Positions 22,688 through 35,062 are shown, counted from the first letter of the stretch. The stretch is 64,000 nucleotides of DNA from Dendrolimus kikuchii (GCA_019925095.2 CM034397.1:9319763-9383762); one strand, 5' to 3'. Numbers and translations: made by a program. Notes: generated by a model from the sequence alone, not told the origin.

Positions 22688-23003
22688 TATCCGTGCAGGA
22701 ACCGAGAAATAATACAATTTCCTGCGATCGGGTGGCCTGTCGTAAGAAGTGACAAAACAACACACAGCCAGGTGGTATGGTATTTGTCCGTCTGGATGGT
22801 TACCACCCCTGGACTAGGATATGCCGCCATAACAACCTTGAATTGTGTTCCGGCATTAGTGAGCAGGTTGCAGTCTCCCTTTAGAGAGCGGCAGCACATT
22901 GGTAGGACCTTTAGTGTTACAAATATCTATAGACGATGGTAACCACTTCCCATCAGGTGGGGGGCCGTTTGTCTGTTTGCTGAACTCATGCAATAAAAAA
23001 AAA
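22688..23003 (+). mobile_element. repeat B, copy 2 (complete with A-tail)
   Basis: Starts tatccgtgcagg and ends ctgctgaactcatgcaat followed by an A-run to 23003. It lies about 700 bases downstream of copy 1 in the same orientation. Several sites differ from copy 1, so they are independent insertions rather than a recent duplication. Confidence 0.8.
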
Positions 23004-23850
23004 CAAATTAAAAGATCAAAAAACCTACCAGCTATTTAAGTCTCATAATTACACTATTTGTAATGATGTTATTAAGTTTACCTCATTAGTGTTTGACCTT
23101 AGGACTTTTTTAAGCCATAAAACAATTCCCAAACACAACAACTTACATAGATGTATTGCTGATTAATTCGCACGGAAGTATTATTACTTAATGAATGACC
23201 TCGTACTTACAGCTTGTATTTAACAATGTAATTAAAATTTTACAATGTTTTGAAGGTCCTTTACGATTATATCAAGTAAACTGCGTGTCATCCGCCAAAC
23301 ATTGAAGGATTTCCTTTAGGTGAAAAAGGTTTTTTTGTCATACAGTTACCGAACCTTACAAAAATATGTAATAGATGATACAACAGATCTCGCAAACTAC
23401 TTAACGAATTTTATTATATAAACTAAGTTTTGTTGAAAGTGTTTTTAAACTCTACCACCTCGATATGTTCATTATTTTTCAATTGATAACCTTAACGTTT
23501 GAGAGCATGACACACTTTTTACAAAGAACGCGAATGTCGTACCCCCATTGCCTAAATAATAAAGTTGCCTACAATAAATCGCGATAATGATGAAGACCTG
23601 TAACATAAATACCTCACACACGTCGGTACACTGATTTTCTTGATTCTTCAGTTACATAAATGTAGTGCAAGGAATACAAACCTTAACCTATATTAATGAT
23701 TGGCTTATAATATGTAAAATATTAACACTCTCTGGGATGCAGTCATTACCTATTAGATCGATCCCTAAAAATAATAATATATTTATATTAAAAAAGAATG
23801 ACATAGTTGTAAGAAATTAAAAGTTATAACCCAATGAATTTATATAAAAA
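23004..23850. other. unassigned AT-rich DNA
   Basis: Nothing recognised. Confidence 0.4.
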
Positions 23851-24184
23851 CTAGCGGCCCCGGCAGACGTTGTCCTGCTCTGAAAAAATATAAATCTAGG
23901 ACCGGATCCCAGCGCCACCTACCGGTTCCAATTGTGAATCTAAACCATCCGGGAACCCACTCAAACACACAAAAACAAAATCACCAAAATCGGTCCAGGT
24001 GATCAGGAGAATTCTAGAACCCGATCTCAGGGCCACTTACCGGTTCCAAGGGGATAGAAAGTATCCTATGTCCGTCTCCTGGTTCTTAGCTACCTCCCCA
24101 CCAATTTTCAGCCCTATCGGTACAGCTGTTCTTGAGTTATAAATAGTGTAACTAACACGACATTGTTTTATATATATAGATAGA
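23851..24184 (-). mobile_element. Helitron-like element with internal duplication
   Basis: Minus strand: begins TCTATCTATATATATAAAAC after A, ends CTAG (23851-23854). Two copies of a block 'tctag-acc-gatc-cag-gccac-taccggttccaa' lie at about 23903-23941 and 24013-24049. Common Helitron-like phrases such as 'aaaatcggtccag' are present. Confidence 0.6.
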
Positions 24185-24404
24185 TGTCTTAAATAGCACA
24201 AAAAAATCCTCATGAAATTATTGATGCACTAAACAAGAAAATGAATGTAAAACATTTAATTGCTGTAAAAACAACGCTTACACTACCTGTACTTATTAGG
24301 TCTAATTTCATTATGTTAGTTTATTTTTTATACAGCATTTGTACGCTATCTATATATGGCATCCATCAAGAACTGTATTAAAAATTCACATGCTGCTGTA
24401 TTAA

Positions 24405-24674
24405 ATGAAACTTACTCATCAAATAAATCAGCAGACAAACATATTAGTAGGTAGTATATCTATTCCTAAGCTAAGTAAATTTCGCTTCTATGTTATGAGT
24501 ACTTTGGATGAAAATAGGATCACAAAACAAGTATATGGCAGCACTGTGAAGAGTAGAGTTTGTGTCAGTAGAACGCGACTTACACACCACGATCAAATAG
24601 CCGAAGTGTTAAAGAAAGTTGAAGTAAAAGCATCTCATATAAACGTACCCCACCCCCATGGGAAACAGTCGTAA
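24405..24674 (+). pseudogene. LINE tail relic (RTE-like)
   Basis: An 89-codon frame whose middle reads DENRITKQVYGS...TRLTHHDQIAEVLKKVEVKAS. This follows the ERMxENRLTKxVY...RPRxTxxDQIxxVLxKxxVKS pattern of the C-terminal tail of lepidopteran RTE-like LINE proteins, the stretch just upstream of the NRRACM segment found at 7341 and 22525. The N-terminal 30 codons are not recognisable. Probably a decayed fragment, not a gene. Confidence 0.45.
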
Positions 24675-25989
24675 TAATATGTATGTATGTGTAATTTTAT
24701 AACGGAAACTGTACCTAAGAAAACGTCAAAATATTGATACGATAGTCCTGATGTTAAAATATGTTTACCATACAATGCGTAGACACCTACTTAAAATTTC
24801 TTGAACATCAGTACTTAATAAATTATACAAAAATTCACTAAACATTTACTTGTATCCAAACTGAAATATCAAATGAAATTTTATAATATTGAATCATAAA
24901 TTTTTCACAAGATTGTGTAAGACAATCTAAACTGAGCCTATAGCTACTCTGTGGCCAAAAACCTCAGAGCAGTCCGTGATATTATTATCGTAGTATCTAT
25001 AATAAGTGCCTCAAATTGTTCTGTAAAGCGAAATACAAGAGAGAAGAGACCGATATCCGATTATGCTTCACAATCCGAATTTGAGAATGGCCTAACGCAA
25101 CAAATCCTACAAAATCAATATAAGCCAATTGGCAACACGGTAAAGTCTATACTCCAATAAATAACATCTGATTTATGAAAATTTATCATACAGTTGAGGC
25201 TTAATTTTGAAATGATCTTTATGCATTTGAAAGAGGCATTAAGTGATAATAATGTGACAATGAACATAAGACCTTGTCTCATACGTAATAAGTCAAATTA
25301 TTGCCTATTTGCAAGAGCAACCAGAACTCTTTTCCACGAGAGCATGGAAGTGTGTCTGCGTATTGTTTTGATAAGCTGCAGAACGGGTTTGTGAGATTTA
25401 TGACTGGTGTGATTTAATGCGAATAAATTACTCGTTTTGCGCTCGTATTGATGAATGCTCTATTTTTAGTACAATCAACCATATTTTGATTATATATAAC
25501 AACAAAACATATAACTAATTATAACAACTAAGTTGCGAACACATGTCTAATGCAATTTTATTACGGTTTAATTGATAAAGAAAAACCCGTATTTTTGGCG
25601 ACTATCAATACGAATCGTATAAATTACGGCTTCACTTTAACTGGGTTAATTTGAATAATATTCGGTTCCATGATCACTTTTTTGTAGGAATCGTTCAACA
25701 TAATCGCTGCACATCCGTTCGTGTATGAGCCAGCAATTATAGAAGTCTTCAATTAATTTTTAATAGCAGTGTTTGGGTCTTTCCCTTGCAGATTGGCAGC
25801 CCTATAGCCTGCGGCCAATAGCAACGTTGTAGCGCGGCGCCTGCGCATAATCGCCCGCTGAGTATTGCAGTTTAAACGACATGAGAAATATTATACAAGG
25901 AAATAATTAGTCTTCATTATTGCTTATCAATCTATGTTGGGATGGATTTTAAAAATCCTACAATTGGAAATATAATATTAGATAAGCAA
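24675..25989. other. unassigned DNA; one GC-rich block
   Basis: No supported gene; the frames at 24951-25160 and 25194-25394 have no recognisable domain. The block 25790-25870 is GC-rich with an attggc and a gccaat facing each other (inverted CCAAT boxes) and ccgcgc/gcgc-type runs. It could be a promoter-like island or an exon; nothing confirms either. Confidence 0.3.
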
Positions 25990-26263
25990 CTAGGATATTC
26001 CTGCGACTTCGTCCACGCTTGACTTGAAATTCCCGCGGGATTCCCAGAACACAATATACTGCAGCATTTAAAAAATAATGTAAGATATCGGTTTAGCGAA
26101 ACCTGTGTCGCAGTAAGCTAATTTTTACGCGTCCAAACCACTACAAACCGCTCCCGAGAAAATTTCCGCGGGATTCCCAGGTTAAAAAGTAGCGTAGATT
26201 TTAAGTCTAAAAATTTGCTGTCGATCAGTGAAAACCGCATAGAAATCGGCCCAATATTATAGA
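25990..26263 (-). mobile_element. Helitron-like element, 'cccgcggga' family
   Basis: Minus strand: A|TCTATAATATT at the right end, CCTAG|T at 25990-25993. It is shorter than the other members; the 5' part is deleted so that the terminal TCTATAATATT joins directly to 'gggccgatttc'. Confidence 0.6.
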
Positions 26264-27039
26264 TTAATGTTAATTTATTTTGAAACTCCTACATTGCTCT
26301 GAACTTCATTAAACCGCATATCATCATCAAATCATAGAATAGATTTAAACTTTAAATTTGTATTTACAGAGAAAAAAACCTCCCTGATATACATAATTCA
26401 TGTTCAATCGTCATTTCCAGGTAATATGGCTTCGTAACCTAAAGGCATATTGCTAGAACATTATCGCGAGCCATGAATTGCATTACCAAAAATGGCGAAA
26501 ACAATTTGTGTTAGTATATCGTGAATCTATTAGGTGCAATATTGATGCTAACACGGAATGGACTGTCTTCGAAGGAACGTTTTCATGTCACAATTTTAAG
26601 TCCAAATTGATCCAACATGTTAAAAGTAGACAAATTTGCGCATAGTTCTGTTGTTACGATTCAATTAATTACATAAAGCATACCTATATATTTTTTTTTA
26701 ATCATGAGAGGAAATGTTTAGGACCTTATAGGATGTAAACAAACCGTATTATATAGTTATTAGAAATTGTATTTCTTGTTGTATATATATTTACACTGGT
26801 CATTTAATTTCCTATTAGAAGTCTCCTTAATAAAAAAATAATTTGTTTGAGACTTAACACTAATCTAAAAATGCCATAAAGTTTGGTGCGGACTATGACA
26901 ACAACCGCTATGTTATTTTTGACTGTTAATACGCATATAATTCGAAATTATAATACATCGTGCAATAATTTTTCGACGCATTTTTTTTTTAATTCTTATA
27001 CGCAATCAATAAATATTGAGCCGGCAATGAGCGGGCAGA
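26264..27039. other. unassigned DNA
   Basis: AT-rich. Nothing recognised. Confidence 0.4.
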
Positions 27040-27485
27040 CGAACTGGCTAGGCAAGCGTCGACGCAGCTCGATGCGGCCAGAAACGGTCCATTAGGATGG
27101 AGTCGGTCCAGCAGTGGGATCGAAAATACGTGGGCGGTCAGACGGCGAGCGTCACGAAATTGTTCTTCCCCTCTGTTTACGCGGCATGCCGCATTCTCAA
27201 GGATGTTAAATTAACGCTACATTGGTGCCAAGCATTCACCGGACTTAAATTAAAAAATAGCCTAAACGTGTGTGTGACAGTGGAGGCAATGAGACGATCC
27301 AACACCTCATGCTCGAGTGCCCCATGTATGATCGACTCAGGTGCGGTCTCGAGACGGCCACGCGTATTAAGATCACCGAGGAGACTATTTTTGATTTGAT
27401 CTCGGGCAAGGACTCGAGGCCGTACCTGGAGAGGTTCTGCATGCGGCTGGTCGAGGAGGCCATAGAGCGCAATAAGACGAGGTGA
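27040..27485 (+). pseudogene. R1-like LINE ORF2 C-terminus
   Basis: Two overlapping frames together give the last about 125 residues of an R1-clade non-LTR retrotransposon protein. Frame one (27097-27250) reads TASVTKLFFPSV, RILKDVKL and WCQAFTG. Frame two (27270-27485) reads a cysteine/histidine knuckle (CDSGGNETIQHLMLECPMYDRLR) followed by LERFCMRLVEEAIERNK and a stop. The change of frame at about 27250-27270 and the missing RT and endonuclease domains show a 5'-truncated, broken copy. The clade assignment uses my memory of the CCHC-type C-terminus and is moderate. Confidence 0.6.
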
Positions 27486-27780
27486 TGGGTAGTTTCATCG
27501 TCCCTGCTGGAGAACACCGCACTGGAAAATATATATAATATTTTATGTAAGATATTAGTTTTAAGTTACAATTAATAATAAGCTAAGGTCTGACTACATA
27601 ATAATAATTATAATAAAAATGATAAACAAAGACCCTGACTACATACGCAGTTACTAGATATTTGCGTGTCAAGAATTTAAATTATTAGATATTAATAGAA
27701 GAACTAGGAAAAAGTATCTATACAAAATATTTTTCGTATACATTCGTCGTCGTATACATTTCGTATACAAACAACTTGGA

Positions 27781-27989
27781 CTGGATGGCTACCACCCCTG
27801 GTCTAAAGTATGTCGCCATAACAACCTTGAGTTGTGTTCCGGCATTAGTGACCACTTCCAGTCTCCCTTAAGAGAGCAGCTGCGCATTTGTAGCACCTTT
27901 GGTGTTGTAAATGTGCATAGGCGATGGTAACCGCTTTCCATCAAATGGCCCGTCTGCCTGTCTGCTGAACTCCTGCAATAAAAAAAAAA
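27781..27989 (+). mobile_element. repeat B, copy 3 (5'-truncated)
   Basis: Starts inside the family at ctggatggctacc and ends ctcctgcaat plus A-run. 5' truncation with an intact A-tail is the normal outcome of LINE-mediated insertion. Confidence 0.75.
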
Positions 27990-29204
27990 CATTCATGTCT
28001 CATGCAATATTGTATTATCTGAGTGTTGAAGAAAGTATTAAGCTTCTGTCCCCTTTACCGCTCTTGTATCGATAATAGAAAAGCTACATGAACATGTCAA
28101 AAGTGAACATTTTTACTCATTGGAAGTCTCGGTGTAGTGTGAATGGGTTCATAGAAAATCTCCGTTATTTAGTTGAGCGCTGGATTCAACTCGTTCTCGT
28201 CCTGGTATTATGTAAGTTCGTATCGCGGAACTCATCCAGTTTTTGGAGATAAAAAGTATATTTTATAAATCCCCAGTATCCAAAGTACCTATATCTACAT
28301 AACAAATTGTATGCCAATAGTTTACCGCTGTTCAATTAATTTTCATAGACTGGGAAGAAACAAAATAAAATGTACAAACATTTAAACAAACTCATATTTA
28401 CATATCGATATGATTTTATACGAAACTATAATTAAAGGAGAAATGTAATCCATTTAATTATACAAATTAATTATAATTGATACTAGAGATCTGTTTATCA
28501 TAATTAAAATAAATTAAAAATGATTTTTATCTATGTACTTAATTATTAAAGGTCCAAAAATCAGATGCAGAAGCATGATTAACACCTTATTACCTTACCT
28601 TTCAATAATATACACACAATATGTAATCAAAATGCAAGAAAATAAATTGTTATATATATTTATATATAAATGTGTTTTATTTTCTTTTCCGTTATTCAAA
28701 TATTTACTAAACAACGAAAGTAGAATATCCTGTTTTTACACTGCATAAATATTACCACTTTTGATATTAGCTAATATTAAACAATAAACAAAGATGAAAG
28801 ATTAATTAAAATAACTTCATTTGTAATAAATCAAAGCGTTGATTCGTTAAATAAATTCAAATGGCTTACACGTTTTCATGGCATGATTGTGTGTAAAATA
28901 TGCATAATTCGATACAAGAATGTTTAATAGGTTTATAATTAGATTCTTATTCCTTATTCGTCGTTTAAATATTGTATTTTCTTAAATAAAGAAATTACTG
29001 TGTTTGTAAACTTTATTGTATCAAAAACGTTAAGTTTAAAAAAGTATATTTTGGATAATACCTACATTAAAATCATACTAGAATTCTTAAACATATAGCA
29101 GTAAAGACAAGGATCCGAGATGGAGGCTTATGAATTGGTATGTATGACCTCAAGAAGTGGCTCATTAACTTTTCCTCACTTTTTCTTATCTCCTGAGACT
29201 TTTT
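27990..29204. other. unassigned AT-rich DNA
   Basis: Nothing recognised. Confidence 0.4.
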
Positions 29205-29300
29205 ATGTTGCAGGTAAGCAAAATGATAGGCGGCCCATCTGATGGTAGGAAGTTACACCTGCCCGTAGATATTTACAACTCTAAAAGAGAGGATGCGTTG
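29205..29300 (-). repeat. SINE/LINE 3' tail related to repeat B
   Basis: On the minus strand it reads ...taccatcagatgggccgcc..., then a short spacer, then an A-rich end. The 'ccatca-rtgggccg' module is also the 3' part of repeat B, but the upstream sequence differs. Confidence 0.5.
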
Positions 29301-29876
29301 CCTAAAGAAGCGTGCGCAACGTACGTTAGTATAGATCTTTGCCTTTTCCGATGAAAATTTATTTGTAACACAGGGAGGAAGAAATAAAAGAGTACCTACC
29401 TTTTACCTGTGTCAGTGAAAACTTCAGAAATTTAAATTCTTTTTGGATGATTTAGTCCATAAAAATGTTTTTATTAATAAAGCATTAAATGGCAAGAAAA
29501 TAATGACATTTGGTGTCATCTAGATATGTAGGTTTTAGGTGATGTTCAGTGTTACGTTCTCTATTAGGCCATGGACATTTCTAGGAGGGATATACTTTCG
29601 GGTTAAAGAACTTTATTTTTCATACAAGAATTTTTACAATTCACTTAAACTATGAGAACATTTATAATATGAAAATAAGTTGTAATTTGTAACGAGATAG
29701 AAAGCACAAATACTAAAAGTTGCAGGTAGTTTCGGTTTATTTTAATTTTTGTACATACAAGTAACAAGTTGATTCGAACCAAAAGAAACAAAGATATAGA
29801 TTTCGTGGAAGTGGCTTTGTGTAACTTGTTATCTTTATTTTATTATTTTTTTAAAACTTTTATAGTATGTTTATTT
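29301..29876. other. unassigned AT-rich DNA
   Basis: Nothing recognised. The 3' untranslated part of the minus-strand LINE that follows may extend into it. Confidence 0.35.
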
Positions 29877-29915
29877 TTATATGAGTAATGTGTTTATATA
29901 ATCATATTTGCAGTT

Positions 29916-30675
<760 letters not shown>

Positions 30676-31325
30676 TCAGTCGTTAAGTAAGTTAAGATCC
30701 CTTTGCGCATCGTCTATTAGCGTATTGATATTATGACCAAAATAAAATAAAGTCGTGTCATCAGCGTATAAGGTGATGTCACCATTTAAACCTATGTCGT
30801 ATATATCGTTAATGTAGACAAGAAACAGCAGAGGCCCTAAAATAGATCCTTGTGGCACTCCATAAGCTACTGCTCCAGGTTGACTCTGAGACTGGTTAAT
30901 TTTTACTATTTGTTTCCGATTTTCTAGGTATGACTGAAAAATATTGTAAGCAGACCCTGTTATACCTATTTTAGCTAACTTTTTTAAAAGAATTTTGTGA
31001 CTGACTGTGTCAAACGCCTTTTTCAGGTCTATAAATATACCTAGAATTACATTTTTCTTGTCAATATTAGTTTTTATTGTAGTAACAAGATCAATAGTGG
31101 CTAATAATGCATTTGATTTAGGTCTAAAACCGTATTGCCTGTAGTGCAAAAAATGTATGGAATCTAAAAAACCTTTGAGCCGCAAGTAAAGTACCTTTTC
31201 AAATATTTTGGATATGATCGGAAGGACCGATATAGGTCTATAATTTCCCGGGTCTAACTTTTTACCAGATTTATATATCGGTGTAACTTTAGCCACTTTA
31301 AGGTTGTCCGGAAACTTCCCTCCAT
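30676..31325 (-). pseudogene. LINE reverse transcriptase domain
   Basis: A 206-codon open stretch with the RT fingers and palm in order: NYRPISVLP (18-26), QYGFR (54-58), FIDLKKAFD with the first catalytic Asp (88-96), GVPQGS (146-151) and YADD (177-180). All the key catalytic residues are kept. The link to the upstream linker is broken by a one-base frameshift near 31326: the preceding frame stops after NCIV, while the neighbouring frame continues NGGKFPDNLKVAKVTPIY as expected. After LNLLND the frame continues only briefly. Confidence 0.85.
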
Positions 31326-31778
31326 TTAGACAATACAGTTGACTAACTCATGTGCTATCAACGTTTTAACGCTTTTAATGCATTTTACAGATATACCGTC
31401 TATTCCTGAACTAGTATTTGTGCTGAATGTATTTATAATTTTTATGATTTCTTCGTAGGACGTGTTTTCTAGCGAATATAACACCTCTATAGGGTTTAGT
31501 GTGACGGATTTCTGACCAGGACATGCGTTGTAGCAATGGTATTTTGTCTGTATTTTAGCTAACTTTTCACCAATAGTTGAAAAATAGTTCACAAAACATC
31601 CGCAGATATCGTTTTCTGTCTCAAAACTTTGATCTCCTATTTGTAATTTCAATGGCAGTGAATTATTCTGAATTTTGTTATTGGATAGACTATTTATTAG
31701 AGACCACATTGTCTTCGCTTTATTTTTACTACGTTCAAAAGCTTGATAGTAACAGACCTTCTTTGCCTTTTTTAACAT
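31326..31778 (-). pseudogene. LINE linker and RT N-terminal edge
   Basis: A 150-codon frame joining endonuclease and RT: AKTMWSLINSL, SFETENDICGCFVNYFSTIGEKL, and near its end SSGIDGISVKCIK (the A-x-G-x-D-G-I motif that opens the RT). Further upstream (31779-32010) the linker continues in another frame, so another frameshift lies there. Confidence 0.7.
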
Positions 31779-32010
31779 ATTGTATACGTTTGATCTTGTC
31801 TGTTTTAATTCGATTCCTAAATTCGCGTCTGTAGGTGTTTTTTTGTACTTATAATATAATTTTTTTCTTGTGTTTATTAAGTCTATTATTTCTTTCTTTA
31901 TCCAGTCTTGTTTAAGTGGGTATTTTCTGTTTTGGTATTTTACTTTCAGCTACATTCAGTCTTAGACGATTTTCAAAATGCAATAATCGTCATTATTTTC
32001 ATGTTGACTT

Positions 32011-32156
32011 TTATTTGCAATTGTTGTAAAAAATATTATAATTTATCGCGTCGTAATTAACTTTTTGTAATTTCTCTTGTTTGTAGTTAATTATCTCTAA
32101 TAACAGTTGCTTATGATCTGACATGGCTGATTCAATGATAGTTAGATTAAATATAT
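32011..32156 (-). pseudogene. LINE endonuclease, 3' part
   Basis: Reads FNLTIIESAMSDHKQLLLEI, where SDH is the last catalytic motif of the apurinic-type endonuclease. The frame at the right edge enters the inserted element at 32157; the rest of the longer open frame up to 32265 is read out of the LTR and is not LINE protein. Confidence 0.75.
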
Positions 32157-32371
32157 TGTTGGGGGATGCCCCGTAGAGGGTGGAGGAGCGAGATAGAATG
32201 TTGCTCCGTCTCAAAGGAAGATCTTCCAGCGAGGCTAATATTGTTCCTCGCAGGCCTAGGCCCATCTGTTATAGTTGAAATTTTGTAATATATGCTTTGT
32301 ATGTTTCGGGAAACGTTTGTGACATCAATTACTGCACAGCGCCATCTATTGGCTTGTAAATGTTCAGTGCA
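32157..32371. repeat. left terminal repeat of the TRIM-like element
   Basis: Matches 33204-33418 closely from 'ggaggagcgagatagaatg' to 'ggcttgtaaatgttc'. The first 20 and last 7 bases are more diverged, and a few small indels are present. Confidence 0.8.
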
Positions 32372-32641
32372 GTGGAAGCTAGCAGGATATACTCGGTGTC
32401 TAAATTATGCGGAGAGTGTGATGGTGATGGTGCTTGAGGTTGAGGTTGAGAATTGATGTCCTATGGAGTTGGAAGCTTGAGGTTGAAGTTAAGTTTTGAG
32501 ACTTGATTGAAGGTAGTTTGAGATCTCGAAGTTATTGAAAGTTGAAGTTACTTGATTGAAGGTTGAATGCAGTTATTGAAGATTGAAAGTTGGTGAAGTG
32601 AAAGGTTGCGTGTTCGTTAGTCGAGGGTCACCAGTGAAGGG

Positions 32642-33202
32642 TAGGCGTGTGTAACTCTTTACTGAACCGACTCACTTAGGTGTTCCAAAAGATTGGAACA
32701 TCAATAATGTTTCAAATGCATCATTTGGATCTGGAACATCGCGATCTCTCTGACTCTCTGTTCAGCGCGATCATGTCGCTTACGTGTGAGAGAGACCGAC
32801 CAGAGCATAATGAATCACAGAGCAACAAGCGTAGCGAGAGAGTAGGACAACAATAAAATATAAGCAAATTATAATTTATTTATGACCTCAAAAATTGAAT
32901 TTTTTTCAAATATTACTATGAATATTCATCTTTGTTTCAACCTTAACGCCGTCTGCTTCAATATGCCTGCGACACGACATATATATATCTGTATTTTTAT
33001 CTTTGACAAGTTTGACACGATGTATCAAACGAAACCCCAGCCCGTTTCTCAGCCTCAGTCCGCGACGTACCATAACAAGACAACCATGATTTTATATCTT
33101 TGACTCAATGTTCCAAATGAAACATATCAGTGATCCGGAACATTTTACTGTTCCAGATACAAATGTTCCAGTCGCAAAAATGTAACATTTTTCCCACGCC
33201 TA
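32642..33202. mobile_element. hAT-like non-autonomous element inside the TRIM
   Basis: 561 bp, starting TAGGCGTG and ending CACGCCTA (8-bp terminal inverted repeats), flanked on both sides by the perfect 8-bp duplication gtgaaggg (32634-32641 and 33203-33210). An 8-bp target site is the hAT hallmark and the terminal sequence fits. Inside both ends lie repeated gttcc/ggaac motifs, like the subterminal transposase sites of hAT elements. The 73-codon frame at 32882-33103 is not a transposase. Confidence 0.75.
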
Positions 33203-33203
33203 G

Positions 33204-33418
33204 TGAAGGGTGAGCCCCGATAGGGCGGAGGAGCGAGATAGAATGCTCCTCCGTCTCAAAGGAAGATCTTCCAGCGAGGCTAATGTTTTGTTCTTCGCAG
33301 GCCTAGGCCCATATGTTATAGTTGAAATTTTGTATATATTCTTTGTATGTTTCGGGAAACGTTTGTGACATCAATTACTGCACAGTGCCATCTATTGGCT
33401 TGTAAATGTTCCACTACA
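33204..33418. repeat. right terminal repeat of the TRIM-like element
   Basis: Partner of 32157-32371. The hAT-like element landed at its first bases, so its 5' edge lies inside the hAT target duplication. Confidence 0.8.
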
Positions 33419-33790
33419 ATATCATATTTGAGGTTCGTACATATGTGGTCTAACAATGTCTTGCTTGTAGCAGTTTCCCGAGCACAATATTCCTCGCTTA
33501 TCTTATTAAATATTGTATATCCGCATTCTGAAATTGTCTCTGTGTAAATTTTTGATGTATTATCCGGATCGATAAGATTAAAGTTAAGTCTCCGAAAATA
33601 AGTGCTCTTTTTTTCTGATTTAATTGAACTTCGTAGTCATTTAAAAATGCTCGGGTGCTCGTATTGCCTAGTTGATAGACAACACCAATATCAACAGAGA
33701 ATTTTTGAAGGTGAATCCAGAGATAGTGATTATCATTGATTATTTTCGTGATATTATCCTTTAAAAAACTAAGAAAATATACACCATACT
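33419..33790 (-). pseudogene. LINE endonuclease, 5' part
   Basis: Minus strand, two frames: NHYLWIHLQKFSVDIGVVYQ, then NDYEVQLNQKKRALIFGD (the GD of the GDxN motif), a frameshift, then NLIDPDNTSKIY, ECGYTIFNKI and SKTLLDHICTNLKYDI. It ends at the TRIM insertion and continues at 32156. Confidence 0.7.
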
Positions 33791-34929
33791 TTTAATTTAT
33801 AACATTACTTAAAGCAACTGTCACAGAAAGCCGTAATTTATTACTGATAACACGTGACATAACTTGAGAAGGTATGTTTTATAAAAGTCCTACAGTGATG
33901 GTAGTCTGCAATTATGAAACGCTGATCGTAAATCAAAATTAGCCGAGGAAAATGGTAGAACAATTACTGATCGATGCAATGTTATTATTGCGGTTTGTAT
34001 CTGCATGGAGGTACTCGTAGGTTTACGAGTATTTCTGTTTCTTGTCCATAGCATAGTTATTGTATTTCCTTCGATTTTTGAGATAGTTTTTCAAAAAGTT
34101 ATTTATTTAATATTTATTTTTACACTAACATTTTAAGCACTGTTAATAAAATTCGACTGTACTTATTCGAGTTCCGTAAGTAACTAATCTCTAGTTTTTA
34201 TGTCATTTGACATTTAATCAATAATAGGTACTCAATGAATCTTGTTCAAACGAATTTGATGTCGTAATATCTTTTTTTTTCAGAACTTTTCACCCAATAA
34301 TTCAAAAAGAAATTTGTATCACTGGAGTAAGTATCTTACCACTTATAAAAAGCTTGCTAAGAAACATCATTATGAGTGTTGAAAATCTGTGTAACACATA
34401 ACCCCACAAGGCTACGATTAATTACTTTTTGATATTTTGTTTTGTTTCAGTACACCATTGTATAGAGGCATAATTATAAAATATATTATTCTGGAAATTT
34501 AAAGAAAAGTCACTATAATATATGTACATATACAAATAGACTGACAGACATAACACTTTCATTGGGGTTTCATTTTTTACCGAACCCTAAATACAATATT
34601 ATATAAGAGTAAAATCCATTACAAACTCCCATTCCAATATTAAAGCTAATTTAGTATCTAAACATCCCAGACGCGCCAGAAGAGCCACTCTTACAAAAAT
34701 CGTTTAACCGAAAATTACAGGCACTTGGAGGTAACGCAATAATTCACCTAAACAACCCTTTTGTGCCGAAACAGGCGATGTAAGTAGATTGTTACTATGG
34801 ATCATGTACGATATAGTCGTGATACACGCTACATGAGGGATAACATCATCCAAATGTGAGGGACTGACCTATTTAGTGGCTACAAGTTAATAAATATTTT
34901 CATGTCCACCTCAAGAAAGGAAGCGGGAT
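33791..34929. other. unassigned AT-rich DNA
   Basis: Nothing recognised; the start may include older upstream parts of the LINE. Confidence 0.4.
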
Positions 34930-35062
34930 TTGCTATAATAATGAAAACTATCACGGCTATTGAAAAGTGGCCGAAACATCGGAATAAAAACCAAATATAA
35001 AACCGCCCTTAAAACCGCAGTTTTATCGTGTGATCTAATCGTGAAAACTTAAGCAATAACTA
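34930..35062 (-). repeat. dispersed repeat family C, fragment 3
   Basis: Contains gtggccgaaacatcgga and 'aaaaccgc-cttaaaaccg', the reverse complement of the family core at 8318-8432. Confidence 0.5.

Larger units (their letters stand above)
32157..33418. mobile_element. TRIM-like small LTR element inserted in the LINE
   Basis: Two direct repeats of about 215 bp (32157-32371 and 33204-33418) frame a centre without coding capacity. The outer ends are TGTTG... and ...CTACA, giving TG...CA ends, and the flanks carry the 4-bp repeat atat (32153-32156 and 33419-33422). Removing the element and one atat joins the LINE endonuclease frame exactly, directly before the FNLTI segment. Without the hAT-like insert the internal part is only about 270 bp, within the size known for terminal-repeat retrotransposons in miniature. 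I could not identify a primer site or fix the strand. Internal text is rich in gttga/ttgaag runs. Confidence 0.75.

Noticed and set aside
24951..25160. 69-codon plus-strand frame
   Set aside because: No domain, no signal peptide of convincing shape, no conservation evidence available from sequence alone.
26883..27095. 70-codon plus-strand frame before the R1-like relic
   Set aside because: Mostly AT-rich unique DNA; only its last part overlaps the LINE and in a different frame.
32157..33418. Simple tandem duplication
   Set aside because: TG...CA ends, a 4-bp flanking duplication and exact restoration of the host LINE frame favour an inserted LTR-type element.
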